Shown here piece by piece: positions 1 to 12,473 of a stretch of DNA of 64,000 nucleotides. The translations under genes and the position numbers were made by a program. The number at the start of each line of letters is the position of its first letter. The stretch's first letter is position 1. Below the pieces are notes generated by a model. It did no database searches, was not told the origin of the DNA, and saw only the letters and a program-made list of their open reading frames with translations. This stretch comes from Hyperoplus lanceolatus (taxonomy: Eukaryota; Chordata; Actinopteri; Uranoscopiformes; Ammodytidae), in contig CM049397.1 in NCBI GenBank assembly GCA_026929865.2, forward strand, positions 29,305,698-29,369,697, in the 5' to 3' direction.

Positions 1-3000
1 CAGCAGTCTTCCTGCTATGCTTATGAATAAAGATGATATTAATCCTTGAAACATGGAGGAGGGGATTACTGTGTTTACTTTGACGCATGCCTGCGGAAAT
101 GGAGTGCTCTCAGCCCAGCCATGGTGGCATGTTTGGACTTCCAAGGAGCTTTATGTAATGGTAGAAAAGAGTGTGGAAGAGAAGAAAGTCTTTCTTCGGG
201 GGGGGTGCACGCCGGACGTGTGTGTGTGGGGGGGTGCTCGGCAGCCATATGTTCTTTTTAGGAAATTTATGGAAACCGAGAATCTTATTTTGGATTATAG
301 ATCTATTTTTAGCACCAACGGTTTTTCAAAACTATTGCTGGGTGCTTTCATGTGTGAAAATCTGCCCCAGCAACTTGCCAATATTTCTTCTGTCTTCTCA
401 AAATCCTCATCACGATAAAAGAGAAAGTAGTGTGGGTGTGTGTGTGGGTGGGGGGGTGTAAGAACATTTTAGAGAAGCCAAGCAACCAATCTCCTAAAAT
501 AGGTCAGAACGATGAATTTTCATACAACCTTTTAAAAAGGCTTTTTAGGACAGAGGATTGTGGAGGGAGAAGATGCTGCCGAGGATCTCTTTCCCTCACA
601 CATAGACATGCACACAGCTGGCTGGGTCGAGGTTCATAGAAGGGCCTTGAAGAATACTACTGCCCCCTGGTGTTTGCCACAGGGATTTTCTTTTTATTTA
701 TTTTTTTTTCACTCGAGGCTCTCGGGCCAAATACAGTTTCCTCAAATACACAATGGGAGCGCAGCTTCAATAAAGATGTGGGTGTCCAAAACGGAGAAAG
801 AGAACAGATGAGAATTTCACTTTTCCACCATCTGACGCCCTCTTACTGTAGCTCTCACAAGCCTGCACAAGGGAGAGGCAGGAATCAATGAAGATGTGCC
901 AGACTTGGCTCTCTTATCCAGCACCATCAGTGTGCTCTCGTAGGCTGCTGCCGCCACACGTTGACCCTCGGGTTGTGTAAGAATAGGGGAAGTGTTCTCT
1001 GACTCATCATCCTGAAATAAAACAAGCAATTATTCATATCCTAAGTTTATACTGCTGACACGGCTCTCAGCTCACCTCCAATTGCTCTTCGTCCCAACTC
1101 TATTTTAGTGCATCTTTTGTATACTCTCTATAGCATTCCCTCGTCCCAGAAACGGTTCACAATTGGGGAAACCAGACCTGCGATTAAAGTGTCCCTGTGT
1201 CCCATCAGTTCCCTTCATTCAACACAGCCAATTCAATAATTAATTAATGTATCGGGTTCTGAAAAGAACAACAATCTTATTGTATCGTTAAAAAAGCTAT
1301 TTTATTGAACAAGTCTTTCCAGTGAGGAATTTATATTTGTCCAGAGAAGGAGAATAGGCTATGCAAGAAAATGTGGGTGAAGCAGTTCTGCAGTTTGTGC
1401 TCATAAACTATTTGATCATATTGTGTTATGATGTGATATTTATATATAAATATTGCTGTTTTGTTTTGCATGGCCGGATATCTACCATTGGTAATATTGG
1501 TGAACCAACCCTTTAAAGACATTCAAAAGAATGGGAACTATCTAAAATAATTGCCAGTGAGAAAGAGAAAGGGGACTAATGATGGGATCCATGCTGGGTT
1601 AGTGGGTTAGAACAATAGGGTTCAGTTCCACATGCTTTACCCTTTAGCTCTGCCGCCTTCACAAAAGCCCCCCAGTAAAAATCTCCAACAAATCCAAGCA
1701 GCAATCCGGTCGATCGTTGTTTGTCTGCTCACCACGGAGCAGCAAGGAAACCCGCCTGGCTGCTGCGCTTTCTCTGCTTTCATCTCAGCATCACTGGTTG
1801 GGTAAATGTTCCTCCTACTGTTCTGGCATGACAATTTGGAGCCCCAAACCACGAAGCACCATGCAGCAGGCTGCCTGCTAGCATGCTGCTTTCTCTAGGC
1901 TATACGCAAACATATCCAATAACACACACGCAAAGAAACGGACAGAAAACCACAGGAGCACGAGTAGACATAACCAGCGTGACACATATGCTTTCAATGT
2001 TTTCATGGCCGTGTTGGGGGGTGATAATGTGTGTATAGAAACAGTGGAACAAAAGGTTGATTGTACAGAGGCAAATTTCATGACAAATAACACAGTGTTG
2101 AAGTATTGCATATTGCATTATAACAACAACACATTATTACATTGGAAATGCTCTTAATGACAACTTTTTTATTCGGAATTTGTTAGAAATATTGTCAGTA
2201 GTTTATAGATCAAAAACCAACATTTTCATTTTACTCAAACATATACCTATAAATAGTCTAACAAGAGACGCTGAACATTTGGAATGGTCTCTTAGTTTTT
2301 TTCCAGAGCTGTATATATCTACTGTGTGATCTTTGTCATCCAAAAAGATTTATGTTTCATTTGATCCAGCTCTATTGTGTATATCCAAAGACATAGAATA
2401 TAGGCGGAATTGAATGCCCCTGTATATGTAGGCAGGCACAAATAAACACTCAAGTGAGCTTGCACACAGACCAGCACGACTCTCCTCCCCAGGCATCAGC
2501 TAACCAATCCATCCTGTGATGGGGAACTGTTCTTTTTTTCTTCTTAAAAGAACAGGTGGCTATGAGATAGCGGCCTCATTTTTCACTGCTGCTGCACTCC
2601 ATGAGTCCAAACTAATGATCAAAACATTGAGCCGCTCCAAATCATCTCTCACCCAAGACTGATATATAGGAGAACTGATGGGAGGATGAGTGTGTGTGTG
2701 TGTGTGGGTGCGGGCAGGTTTGTGTGAGCTTATACTGTCCAGTGTGTGAATGTGGGACTATGTAGTACGCACATGCGCTTTCACACCTACACATTTTCTT
2801 GTGAGTTGGCATGTGTCATGGCGGGTGCCTTCATCTATTTGTGTAGGGGGGCAAAGGTTTCAAATCTAAGCCTTCAGGGTAAGTATTGAAACAGGGTTGG
2901 TTGGCCATTGCCTCTGTGACTGATATAGCTTGCTCTACTTCTCTTACACACTGGTGGCAATCTTTAAGAAGGCGCTTCTTCAAACCCCCGCACGCAGGGA

Positions 3001-6000
3001 AACCTCCTGCCTTCTTTTTTCCCCCTATACATCCGTGCTCCATATAACGTTCAAAGGGAAAACAGCGTGCATCTCAAAGAGAACAGATCAAAGAGGTTTA
3101 ATGATCCATATTACATGGCCGCCATGTATCGGCAGAGTACAAAAGGTTTAGGTGTTGGGGTGGGGGAGAAATGACCGACTTTGAGAGAAGAATCGTTTTC
3201 ATCCATTTTTACTGGTGGCGACTTTGAGGATTGGGAGGCCGCTGTCATGGCCATTGTGTATTATTTTTCCTTTTCCCTGGGCAGCTTTACTCGCCTCAAA
3301 ACAAGATTACTCAAAACACAAACCAGTCCGTGATGATGACAGACTGGGCTGGGTGGAGGAACCAAATTCATTTCAGGGATGTGTGAGGCGTGTGAAATGA
3401 TATTTGCATTTCTTCTTCAGCCCTCTCTCCCTGTCAAAAAAAAAAAAAAAAACTGTGAGAAGTGACAACGCTCTGCAAAACACACACCACATCCACTCAG
3501 GAGATTTGGCGGATGATGTCAGTGATTTGTGTTTGATGGCGCCACGGTGACTCCGACGGAAGTGGGAACAATGCGATGGCTTTGGTGCGTGAAATAAAAC
3601 TCTCCATCTCCCTCCTTCTCTCTCTCTCTCTCATGCTGCTGCTGCTATCCGTCAGCTTTTGATCGTATGCGCTCAGTTCTGCCACTCTATTCGGGCCGAC
3701 GAGATTAGTCATCGCGTGTCCCATCTGTTGTGTTTACGACTCATTTGTTTACTCACTGGTTCTCATCAGGGGCTTACTGTGGCCAGGGGGATCCCTTCAG
3801 CGCAGGACTGCAGGGTGCAGGCGCTCTAGGTCAATTTAGCTCAATGATACATCACATGTCTCACTAAGTAGCTCTGATAAACATACACAGACTTCCCTTT
3901 CTGATCATAATGAAAGGCACATTTCTGGACAAATGCCATTGTGACGGAGCCAAAAGGACAATTGCAAGATGTAGGCCTAATGCAACTGTTTACGTTGTTG
4001 TTGGTTCAGGTCAACCAACTATTTCCCCCTTGGTTTTCCATACATCGTTGACCTGGACTTACCATTGCTAATGTAGGCTATTGCAGGTACAGTTCAACAA
4101 GCCACACCTTGTGCTTGTGGTTGGTTTCTAGCTGGGCACATCAATATGGCTTGACAGAATTTGGGGTGACATGAGCCAAGCCCGCAATAGTTGAAAAATG
4201 AAACCCAAAGTTGTCCATGATGACTAATGCTGTTTTCCCTGCATCCATTTCTTGCTGTAATACTGGATCACAGGAACCTTGTGGTAACCATTTATACTGT
4301 TATATGAGCTAAAGTATACGCAGTGATTGTTTTACGAGTTGTTGGCCTATAGAGCCTGAAATATTACTAGCAAAGAGGTAATCCTATAGAGGTCAAACTT
4401 GTCATGTGCTAGGCAGTCAGAAGCTTTTTCAGCATTAGGCTAGAGCGCTGAATCTAATTTGGACAAAAACACCCTAACAGACAAACAAAGTGAAATCAAC
4501 GTAACCCACATAAGCAAACAATGTTCACAACTTGTCTTTGTCTAGGTTCCTGCATTGACTGGTGTGTAGGCCTAATAATAACAGACTTCCTGGAGAGTTG
4601 TCAAGCTAACTGGCCACTGTCTGTAGCATGGTACTGATGGTACAAACATCAACATGGTTTCAATCTCCTCAAACCTCTCAAGAAAAGATCATTTCCTAAC
4701 ACGTTGAACTATGCCTAACATTAAGACTAGTGTATTCACAATTATTCAGGAACAATTTTTTGTATATTCATTTTTGCTAATTACCAATGACTTTTCTGTG
4801 CACCTTATTTTGACATGTTGTCCTTTATTGTAGTGGGGAAATGTCAGTCTCTTGCAGAAAATGAGCAACCCTTTCTCCTTGTTAGACATTGGAGCAATGT
4901 TAGCCTCAGACGTTGTTATAAAATATTGACGGTGTGTCAGGCAGTATTTTCATTGATGCCAATATACTGAGTTCCTCTGTGCTTATCATTCTCACTGGAC
5001 GTGTTGAAATTGTTAACGTGTTTATGTTGCAATGTCAGGAAATGCAGTCTACTGTCTGTTGTTGTAGGTGTCTGCTCCGAAGCTGTTCTCCACTGGATTG
5101 AAGTTATGTCTGTACAGAGGAACTGAATGATTAAACATCTCAGACAAGCTGTTGTCTCGCAGAACCCTCCTTGTAACTGACTATGACTGTAAAAAAGCAG
5201 CCAAACTGGATTTTCTTGATGTGGTTGAAGTACAGTTAGTAGAAGTCAGTTAGTAGAAGTCAACAGACAGTGGGAACTCTATTGCTACAGTCATAGTAGG
5301 AGTGGACTGATACACTGATTACTCATGTGTTTCCAACTAAAATGTTGGAGAAGTGAGAATATCGAATCACTGATGTAAACATTTAGGTGGGGTTACATAG
5401 TGAATATGGTGCTGACGTGAAAATGATGCTAGATTTTTTTATTTTCTTTTTATGAATCAACCCTTTATTATATATTGCAAAATGAGCCCTCTAACTTTTC
5501 CCAGGCCTCCTGGAGCGAAATACTATTTTCACATAATCTAATTACTGAGAGGGTTTGATTACAGCTCTTGAATTGGGCCCAATGTTTCTGTTTTGTGTGC
5601 TGTGTGAGCCAGTAATCTCTCAGTTTGCTGTCGAAAGATAAAAAAAACTGCACAATACTCCATGGGCCACACAAAGCCATTGTCCTCCTCACTGTCAGTT
5701 AATCTCTATAATCAGCGTTTGTTTGCCAAAGGATGAAGTTCCTGCTGGAATGCAGCAAACGACCAATCCGTCCATTGTGCTGTAGGAAATAATCAACATA
5801 TTTTTTTTTTTTTTTAATTGTAATAACTTTAGAAACAGAACTCGGAATGTTTTCAAATTGGAGTCCGGAGTACAGAATATGTAACTGTGCTTTTTTTTTT
5901 TGAAAAATAGGAAGCAGACGGCTGTGTGGTCCCATTGAAAGCACAAAGCCAAGGGCACCGCCAGACGAACAATCAAAAGACATTCCGACCGTGTGGCCCC

Positions 6001-6684
6001 GATGGACAAAGAGCCCTGAGATAGTGGATGCCATCCTTCACGTCTTGCATAATGCAAAGTCAACATTCATTACGTAAAGTAAATTAGTCCCCGGCTGACT
6101 CTATTGCAAGCGTGTGTGCCTTAATGTCGTGAGAAGCGTTGATAAGTCTCTAAGAATAAGCTGAGGACTTGCTGTTATTTTTGTGATTCTGAACTTGGTT
6201 ATCATTTTTCATACTATATTGCGTCCTCTAAATCATCTTCACAACTAAAACTAACCTGGGAAACTCGAGCGCCCAAAAGTATACCCACAGGCACATCTAG
6301 ATCTAGATTAGAAGTAGACTTGATCCTTAATTAAACCGATAGAATGGAGCAGCAGTGACAGCTTTGCCTCACTAAAAACTTAACAGCCACTAAAGTTTCT
6401 TCTGAGTAATGATTAATGCATCCAGTTGCAGTGATCTGTATTGAGCGAAGCATCATGGGTAATTAAATGATGGTCTACGGAGCACTGACTGCTCCCATAA
6501 AATGACAAGGCCCTAATTATCATGGAGCTTGTTTAGCCTTTGACTCCAATACTAATTGTGTATCAATGACCAAGCAGAAGGATTCAAATCTAAAACAACC
6601 CAAGCTGTACTAAATGAGCTCACAGGCACATTATCGCAGTCGATGCAATCCTGAAGTAGACTTTTGCTATTCATACAGAGAATA
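1..6684. other. Non-coding region downstream of prodh
   Basis: No gene is supported here except one possible minus-strand exon near 817-1014, listed separately. Other open frames are short, lack homology I recognise and lack paired splice sites. The stretch holds simple sequence: a GT run near 2692-2707, an A run near 3437-3452, and A/T runs near 5800 and 5890. Much of 3800-5400 is plain A/T-rich sequence without visible repeats. It could contain distal regulatory elements, but nothing in the bases shows this directly. Confidence 0.6.
817..1014 (-). other. Possible isolated coding exon, gene unknown
   Basis: On the minus strand a strong acceptor (pyrimidine-rich tract ending in TTTCAG) lies just before position 1014. 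The frame that follows stays open for about 65 codons, starting with acidic residues (DDESENTSP) and continuing through AAAAYESTLMVLDKR. A GTAAGA donor-like site occurs near 848-853. One of the other two frames closes at once and the other within 100 bases. The composition looks like coding sequence. I do not recognise the protein and see no partner exons, so it could be a lone exon of a gene off the left edge, an exonised repeat or chance. Confidence 0.3.
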
Positions 6685-7705
6685 TTTATTCATTGAGCAA
6701 TTACACAGGTATAAAGATATGAAATAAGACATATGAACAGTAAGACAAACCCAACCAATGGAATTACCTACACAGAACATATTTACATTTTCAAAGATAA
6801 AAACTGCATATTGGTCATCCATCAAAAAAAGAGAATTCTTTAATGTATCATTCACTTGCATATTATTCTCAACCATGAACAAAACAAACAGACTCACAGG
6901 CATGATTCACCCACTGAATACTGAACACTGTGTGTTCTCTGGTAACACCTCAGTAACCAAGAATATAGCTTCCTCCAGTAAATGCAATAACAAAAGCATT
7001 GCACTTCCGAGAAGAGGATGGATGTGCTGTGAGAAAACCGTTTACACTTTCTCACTGATTCATAAACAGGCATCGTTTTCAAAACCCCGGCAATACAAGC
7101 TTCAAACACAGCAACAAAAATATAAAGTACAGAGAAGCTTCCTCCGGGGACTGGGCGGCTGCCCCAGAGTCAAAAGGAGAAAAAAAATATAATATAAGAG
7201 GGGGAATATTGATGTTTCCTTTACTACCATTTAAATCAAGCCAGTTATTTTTATTATTGTTGACACACCCCCCCCCCTCAAAGATAAATAGGGCGATAAA
7301 AAGAGATGCCCTCCCCAGTCTCGTTGACATTTTAGGGAGTCCGTTTGGGGCAGTAAAGATGTCCACTTGATGGATACCTCGGCTCTATAGACGACGGGCC
7401 AAGACAAAATGAAGGATGCTTAAGGATGCAGGGGGCAGATAAGGGAAAGAGAAACGGAGTGGACAAGGGCAGTGCGAGGGAGAAGAACGGATGGAGGTCA
7501 AGGTGAGTAACATGGGCACTGAACGGAACAGAGAGAAACAACAGTGGAGAGAGAGAGAGAGAGAGAGAGGAAAGGAAAGTGAGACGCCGAAAGAGTCCAT
7601 AAACAAGAAATCCCCAAGAAAGGAGAGAGAGAGGAACAGAACAGACAGCCACAGCAGTAGACATCAACCAGGTGAAGAAAAAAAAAACTTGACACGTTCT
7701 TCTTT
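6685..7705 (-). other. prodh: prodh 3' untranslated region (predicted)
   Basis: This lies directly downstream of the prodh stop codon on the minus strand. The first clear polyadenylation hexamer in that direction is the complement of TTTATT at 6685-6690, giving a 3'UTR of about 1.0 kb. It contains a GA-rich stretch near 7545-7635 and a C run near 7269-7277. The end is inferred only from the hexamer; another TTTATT-type site nearer the gene could also be used. Confidence 0.45.
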
Positions 7706-10700
7706 TCAGTACACCGGTCTGTAGAGGAAATCCCCAGAGGCCAGTCTGCGCTTCAGCTCCTGCCACAAGAGGCCCCTCTCCTTCTGGGCACCTTTCATGA
7801 AGCCTCGGTTCTCCTGGGCTCTGCGGGACAGGTAGGGCATCACCTCATTCACCGGCCCGTAGGGGACGTACTTATAGACAGGGAAGCCGGCCTGGCCTAT
7901 AGGGGTGTTGAAATGGATATGCGATGGGAGAGAACAAAACAGAAAGGGGCTTTGAAGCATGATATGGATTGAAGATGATAAAATATTGCCAATGCAATTT
8001 TCATGAAGAGATTGTTCCAATATGATGATTTTTCTTATGAACTAGCTACAATTTTATTCAATTTTGGTTGTTATGATTTCAGTAGAACATTGCTTGCGGC
8101 TGGTTGTTTCTTCCACAAACTCCAGAGAACACATCAAAACTGCTCGTCACCGAATGTTTGCTAAATAAAATCCTTCTAATCAGGCGGTTGGGGTTTGACA
8201 GTGTTTGAATTAGAAGTGTTGCTGTTGTCTGCCAGTCAGGCTTACACACAGTCTTCAAATGGCTTGAAATAATTGTCCCTTTTAACTAATCCACAAGCAA
8301 AAAAAAAACATCAAAACATGAAACTTTAAAACAAAGTCATGAAAAAAGAACATCCACTGACAAAGCATTACAAACTAAATGGCAGCTTAAAAAAAAATAA
8401 AAAAATGTGTGGAGTCAATATGTCAACACAAATGTATTTTATCTAAAGAAAATAAAAAAGGTTAACGATTGGAATTCACAGCGCTGACTGCTCTTTTCCT
8501 TGAATAAACAGCAGTGTGTCTGTTTCCAACAGCGCTGGTCTGTTTTCAACCTGCAGCCTCACGTTGACAGACAACCTGCATAGCTGATGTTGTGTCTGTC
8601 TTTGACTGACAAACAAAGAGGTGAGAGCCAGAAGGAGCGCTTGTTAAGACAGCTCGTCAATACGGAGGTGTCTCGGTTCATATGTCAGGTTATTGCGCCG
8701 CGGAGACTTGGAGCATGTGCACTCAATGCAGTCCAAAAGGTCCACGGGGGTGTGTGTATGTGTAGATGAAAGGTCTCCTGAGACAACACTGAGAGTAATA
8801 GGGGATGGCAGTGAATATGGATCCTGCAAAGGCTGAACTTAAAGTCTCAAGTCATCCTTTTGTAGGGCAGGAAAGGTCGCTGCCTTATGATTGTTAGTTG
8901 CGGGAGAGCGTGTGTGTGTGTGTTTGTGTCTTTTCCTCACCCAATGGGAAGCTGATCTGATCACACATGCCCAGGAGCTGACCGAAGTACACCATGTTGT
9001 CTGTGGGAAAGAGACCCAGCTCATTCATTCTAAATGAGAGACAGAGAGACAGAGAGAGAGAGGGAGAGAGAGAGAGGCATAGTCTTGGATCAATAATAAC
9101 AACTAAGTTTGTACTGATGCAAAGCTGTGTTTTGAAGAAAAAAAATCAATAATAAGTGTGTTTTGAACCGTACCTCCTCAACGTGTGCTTCACCGTGTCC
9201 TCATTATGGGAAGCCACCATTACCTTGGCATTTCTGTTGAGTGCAATCTCATCCAGCACATAGTCCAAACACCTTGCAAAGTAGCACAGAAACACAAACA
9301 AACAAAAATAAGGAAAGCAATGTAATTGCGCTATTGTCTTTGACAAAATTAGAAAGCTGTGTATGTGCAGTGGGAATTACCATAATTGTTTTTTACTCAA
9401 CCATTCACTGTAATATATAACTAATGTAGTATATTGTATTGCTCACAGTGTTTAATAACTCATCCAAACAAAAAATTCTCATTAGCGCATAAGATTTATT
9501 GCATGGTGCAGCGCTGTTTTTTACACAATGAAATAGCAAAAATGTCCCGAAATACATATTTACTAGAAATCTAACCAAATCCATTCAGGTGGAACCTCTG
9601 CATTCTGCTTACTCATTGACATAGCTTTGTAAATATAAGTGCACTTTACCGGCGTGTGCACATTTTGAAACCAATCAGCCAAATGCTGTGTGTCTCTCCT
9701 ATGTGGATTGTTACCTGAACATGCTTGCGGGTGGCCTTTCCTCTTTTTGTGCAAAATACCTTGATCTCCACAGGGTGATTTCTATAAGTTCGGCTTTAAT
9801 CTAGAAATGTTAGAAAAGTGTGACAACAAAGGATCCCTAGAGCTGGATGGTCGTGTGTAACTTGCGTAGGTACGAGTCAGCAGGGTGAAAGCTTGCTGAT
9901 GCAAGACTTTGAACCCAAAAACTCCAGTTGAAGGACCAATTCCCTCAAAATGAAATATGTGTGATATCCAGCAGCTGAATTGTGCATCAAAAAAGCAGCC
10001 ATTTTAAATCTGTGAACCACTTGGGAATATCAGAGTGGCAAGTGAAAAGTAAAAAAATTGTTAAGCCAGGGTGTCCGTGTGCAATATGCTGAAACTCGAA
10101 ACTGCTACTACTATAGACTTTTATTGAATGGCAATCATGTAAATATGTAAATATGAAGAAATTAGTATTTTCTTGGCTATACAATATTAAACTTTGCATG
10201 TGCAGATTTGGAAGGTCTTCAACAGTCAATAAACAAAGAAACGAGCCTTGGTCTTACCTGTGGTACATTCTATTGGTAGAGTCATAGTCTGGGTTAATGG
10301 GGTCCTCATAACCGATCTCCTCTGCCCTCTCTCGCTCCTGATACATGTAGGCCCCACGCACCAGCTTGGCAGCGAAATGCCAACCCTCACGTCGAGACAA
10401 TTCTACATCCATAGTGACGTTATCATAGGCCTCCTGCAGAGCACAGACAGGATGATTCATTTAAGATGTCAAAGATAATTCGATACAATCATTCACTGAT
10501 ATTGAGCCAAGCAGAGTATTTCATTGCTACTAATTATCGTACAGTAGATCTACACGGTCAGCCATTACAAAGCCAAAAAACTAAAATATGTTGTGCCACA
10601 CATTTTATCAAAACGTTCTTCTTTGTTTCACTTCCACAATTAGTCAAGAAGGATTGTGCTGACTTTAATGTATGGCTTGTTGTTCCATGTAAATTACTCA

Positions 10701-11301
10701 TAGATAATTAATCTGGAAATAATCCAACATTGCAGCGTCAACAGCATAGAATTGGTGTATCGTTACATACAGCAACTACAGTGAGTAAGTGGCACCCACA
10801 AAATGACATAATGGTATGTGTTGTTTTGATTTTACAATATATCATGTTTAAGCTGTAACAAATGAATTAAACTGTACTGTGACTCAAACAGCTTCTCCTT
10901 AGAATTGGGGAATACATTGTGGATTCTGACCTTGAGATAGCATTGGTAAGTGTTGAAGATGACCGGCTTCTCTCTGTTGTACTTTCTCTGCATCTCTAAC
11001 GTCAGCTTGCTGATAGCCAGCTGGAGGTAGGTCTGCTCCGCATCCACCATCAAGCGAACGCCATTCTCCATGGCATGCTGGAAGAAATACAAAATTCAAT
11101 TAAATGAACAAAACCTTCAATAACTCAATGCATGTAAATACTGTTCTCTAACTACACATGCATTGTGACAAATTATCCTCTTGATGTGCTTACAGTGGTT
11201 AGCAGCACAACAGATTTCCCTTCATAATTTCAATGGCCCTTCCTTACAGCTTTTACACAACAGCTAACCAAGCGTTTGTACCAACTGAAAATATATATAT
11301 A

Positions 11302-11336
<35 letters not shown>

Positions 11337-12197
11337 ACAAAAGTAAATCTCATCTTATGTTATTTGGCACACGGCAAAACATCAAATCAAAATCTACAGA
11401 TCCACCATTTTCAATTAACTGTCTTGATGGGACACCTTTACTCACAGTTGAGCACACTAAATATCTGGGAGTATGGCTGGACTCCGAACTTTCTTACAAA
11501 CACCACATTAGTCAAGTTATTAAAAAACTGAATTTTTCCATAGGTACTTTAAACAGATCCAGACACTGTTTTGTTTTTTCTGTTAGAATGAAGTTAGCCA
11601 CACAACTTATTTTACCCATCTTTGACTATGCCGATATTATTTATCAGTGTGCCTCCAATATCACTTTATTTCCTCTCAATACTGTTTACAATAGATTAGC
11701 TCGTTTTGTCCTTGGTTGTTCTTTTCTACTCATCATTGCACAATGTATCAATCACTGAATTGGCCTTCTCTCCCATCAAGAAGACAACAACATTGGCTTC
11801 AATTTATTTTCAAATGTATTCATTTCAATTATCCTCATTATTTGAAACAGCTGATGGTTCCTTTCTCTTCCACTTACCAACTTCGACACTCTTCACAATT
11901 ATTTTTTTCTGTTCCTTTTGTAACCAAAAGTATAGCGAAGAAAGCATTTATGTGCAAAGCTTCATCTGATTGGAACAATCTGCCTGTCAATATTCGCTCT
12001 ATTTCATCTCTGCACATGTTTAAAAATGCTCTGTCAACTCACTTTACAAACAGTTGTTCATGTTACTAATCATGTATTGTAATGAAATGTATTATTTAAC
12101 CTTTTGTTATTACTGTTATCACTTTACCATGTATTTTATATATATTTTTTCTTGGAAAAGTACTATGCAAGATTGATGTCAAGCACTTAATATGCAT

Positions 12198-12239
<42 letters not shown>

Positions 12240-12383
12240 TATGTTATTTGTATTATATATATTTTCATTTTTTTATGTTAAGAATATGTTTTACTGTATT
12301 TTTTGTTTGTAAGGACCCTCTTGAAAACGAGATGGTTTCATCTCAAGGGGTTATCCTAATAAAATTAAATTAAATTAAATTAA

Positions 12384-12473
<90 letters not shown>

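Noticed and set aside
7332..7766. 144-codon minus-strand frame overlapping the prodh last exon
   Set aside because: It is out of frame with the conserved prodh ending and consists of a Leu/Ser reading of CT-rich 3'UTR.
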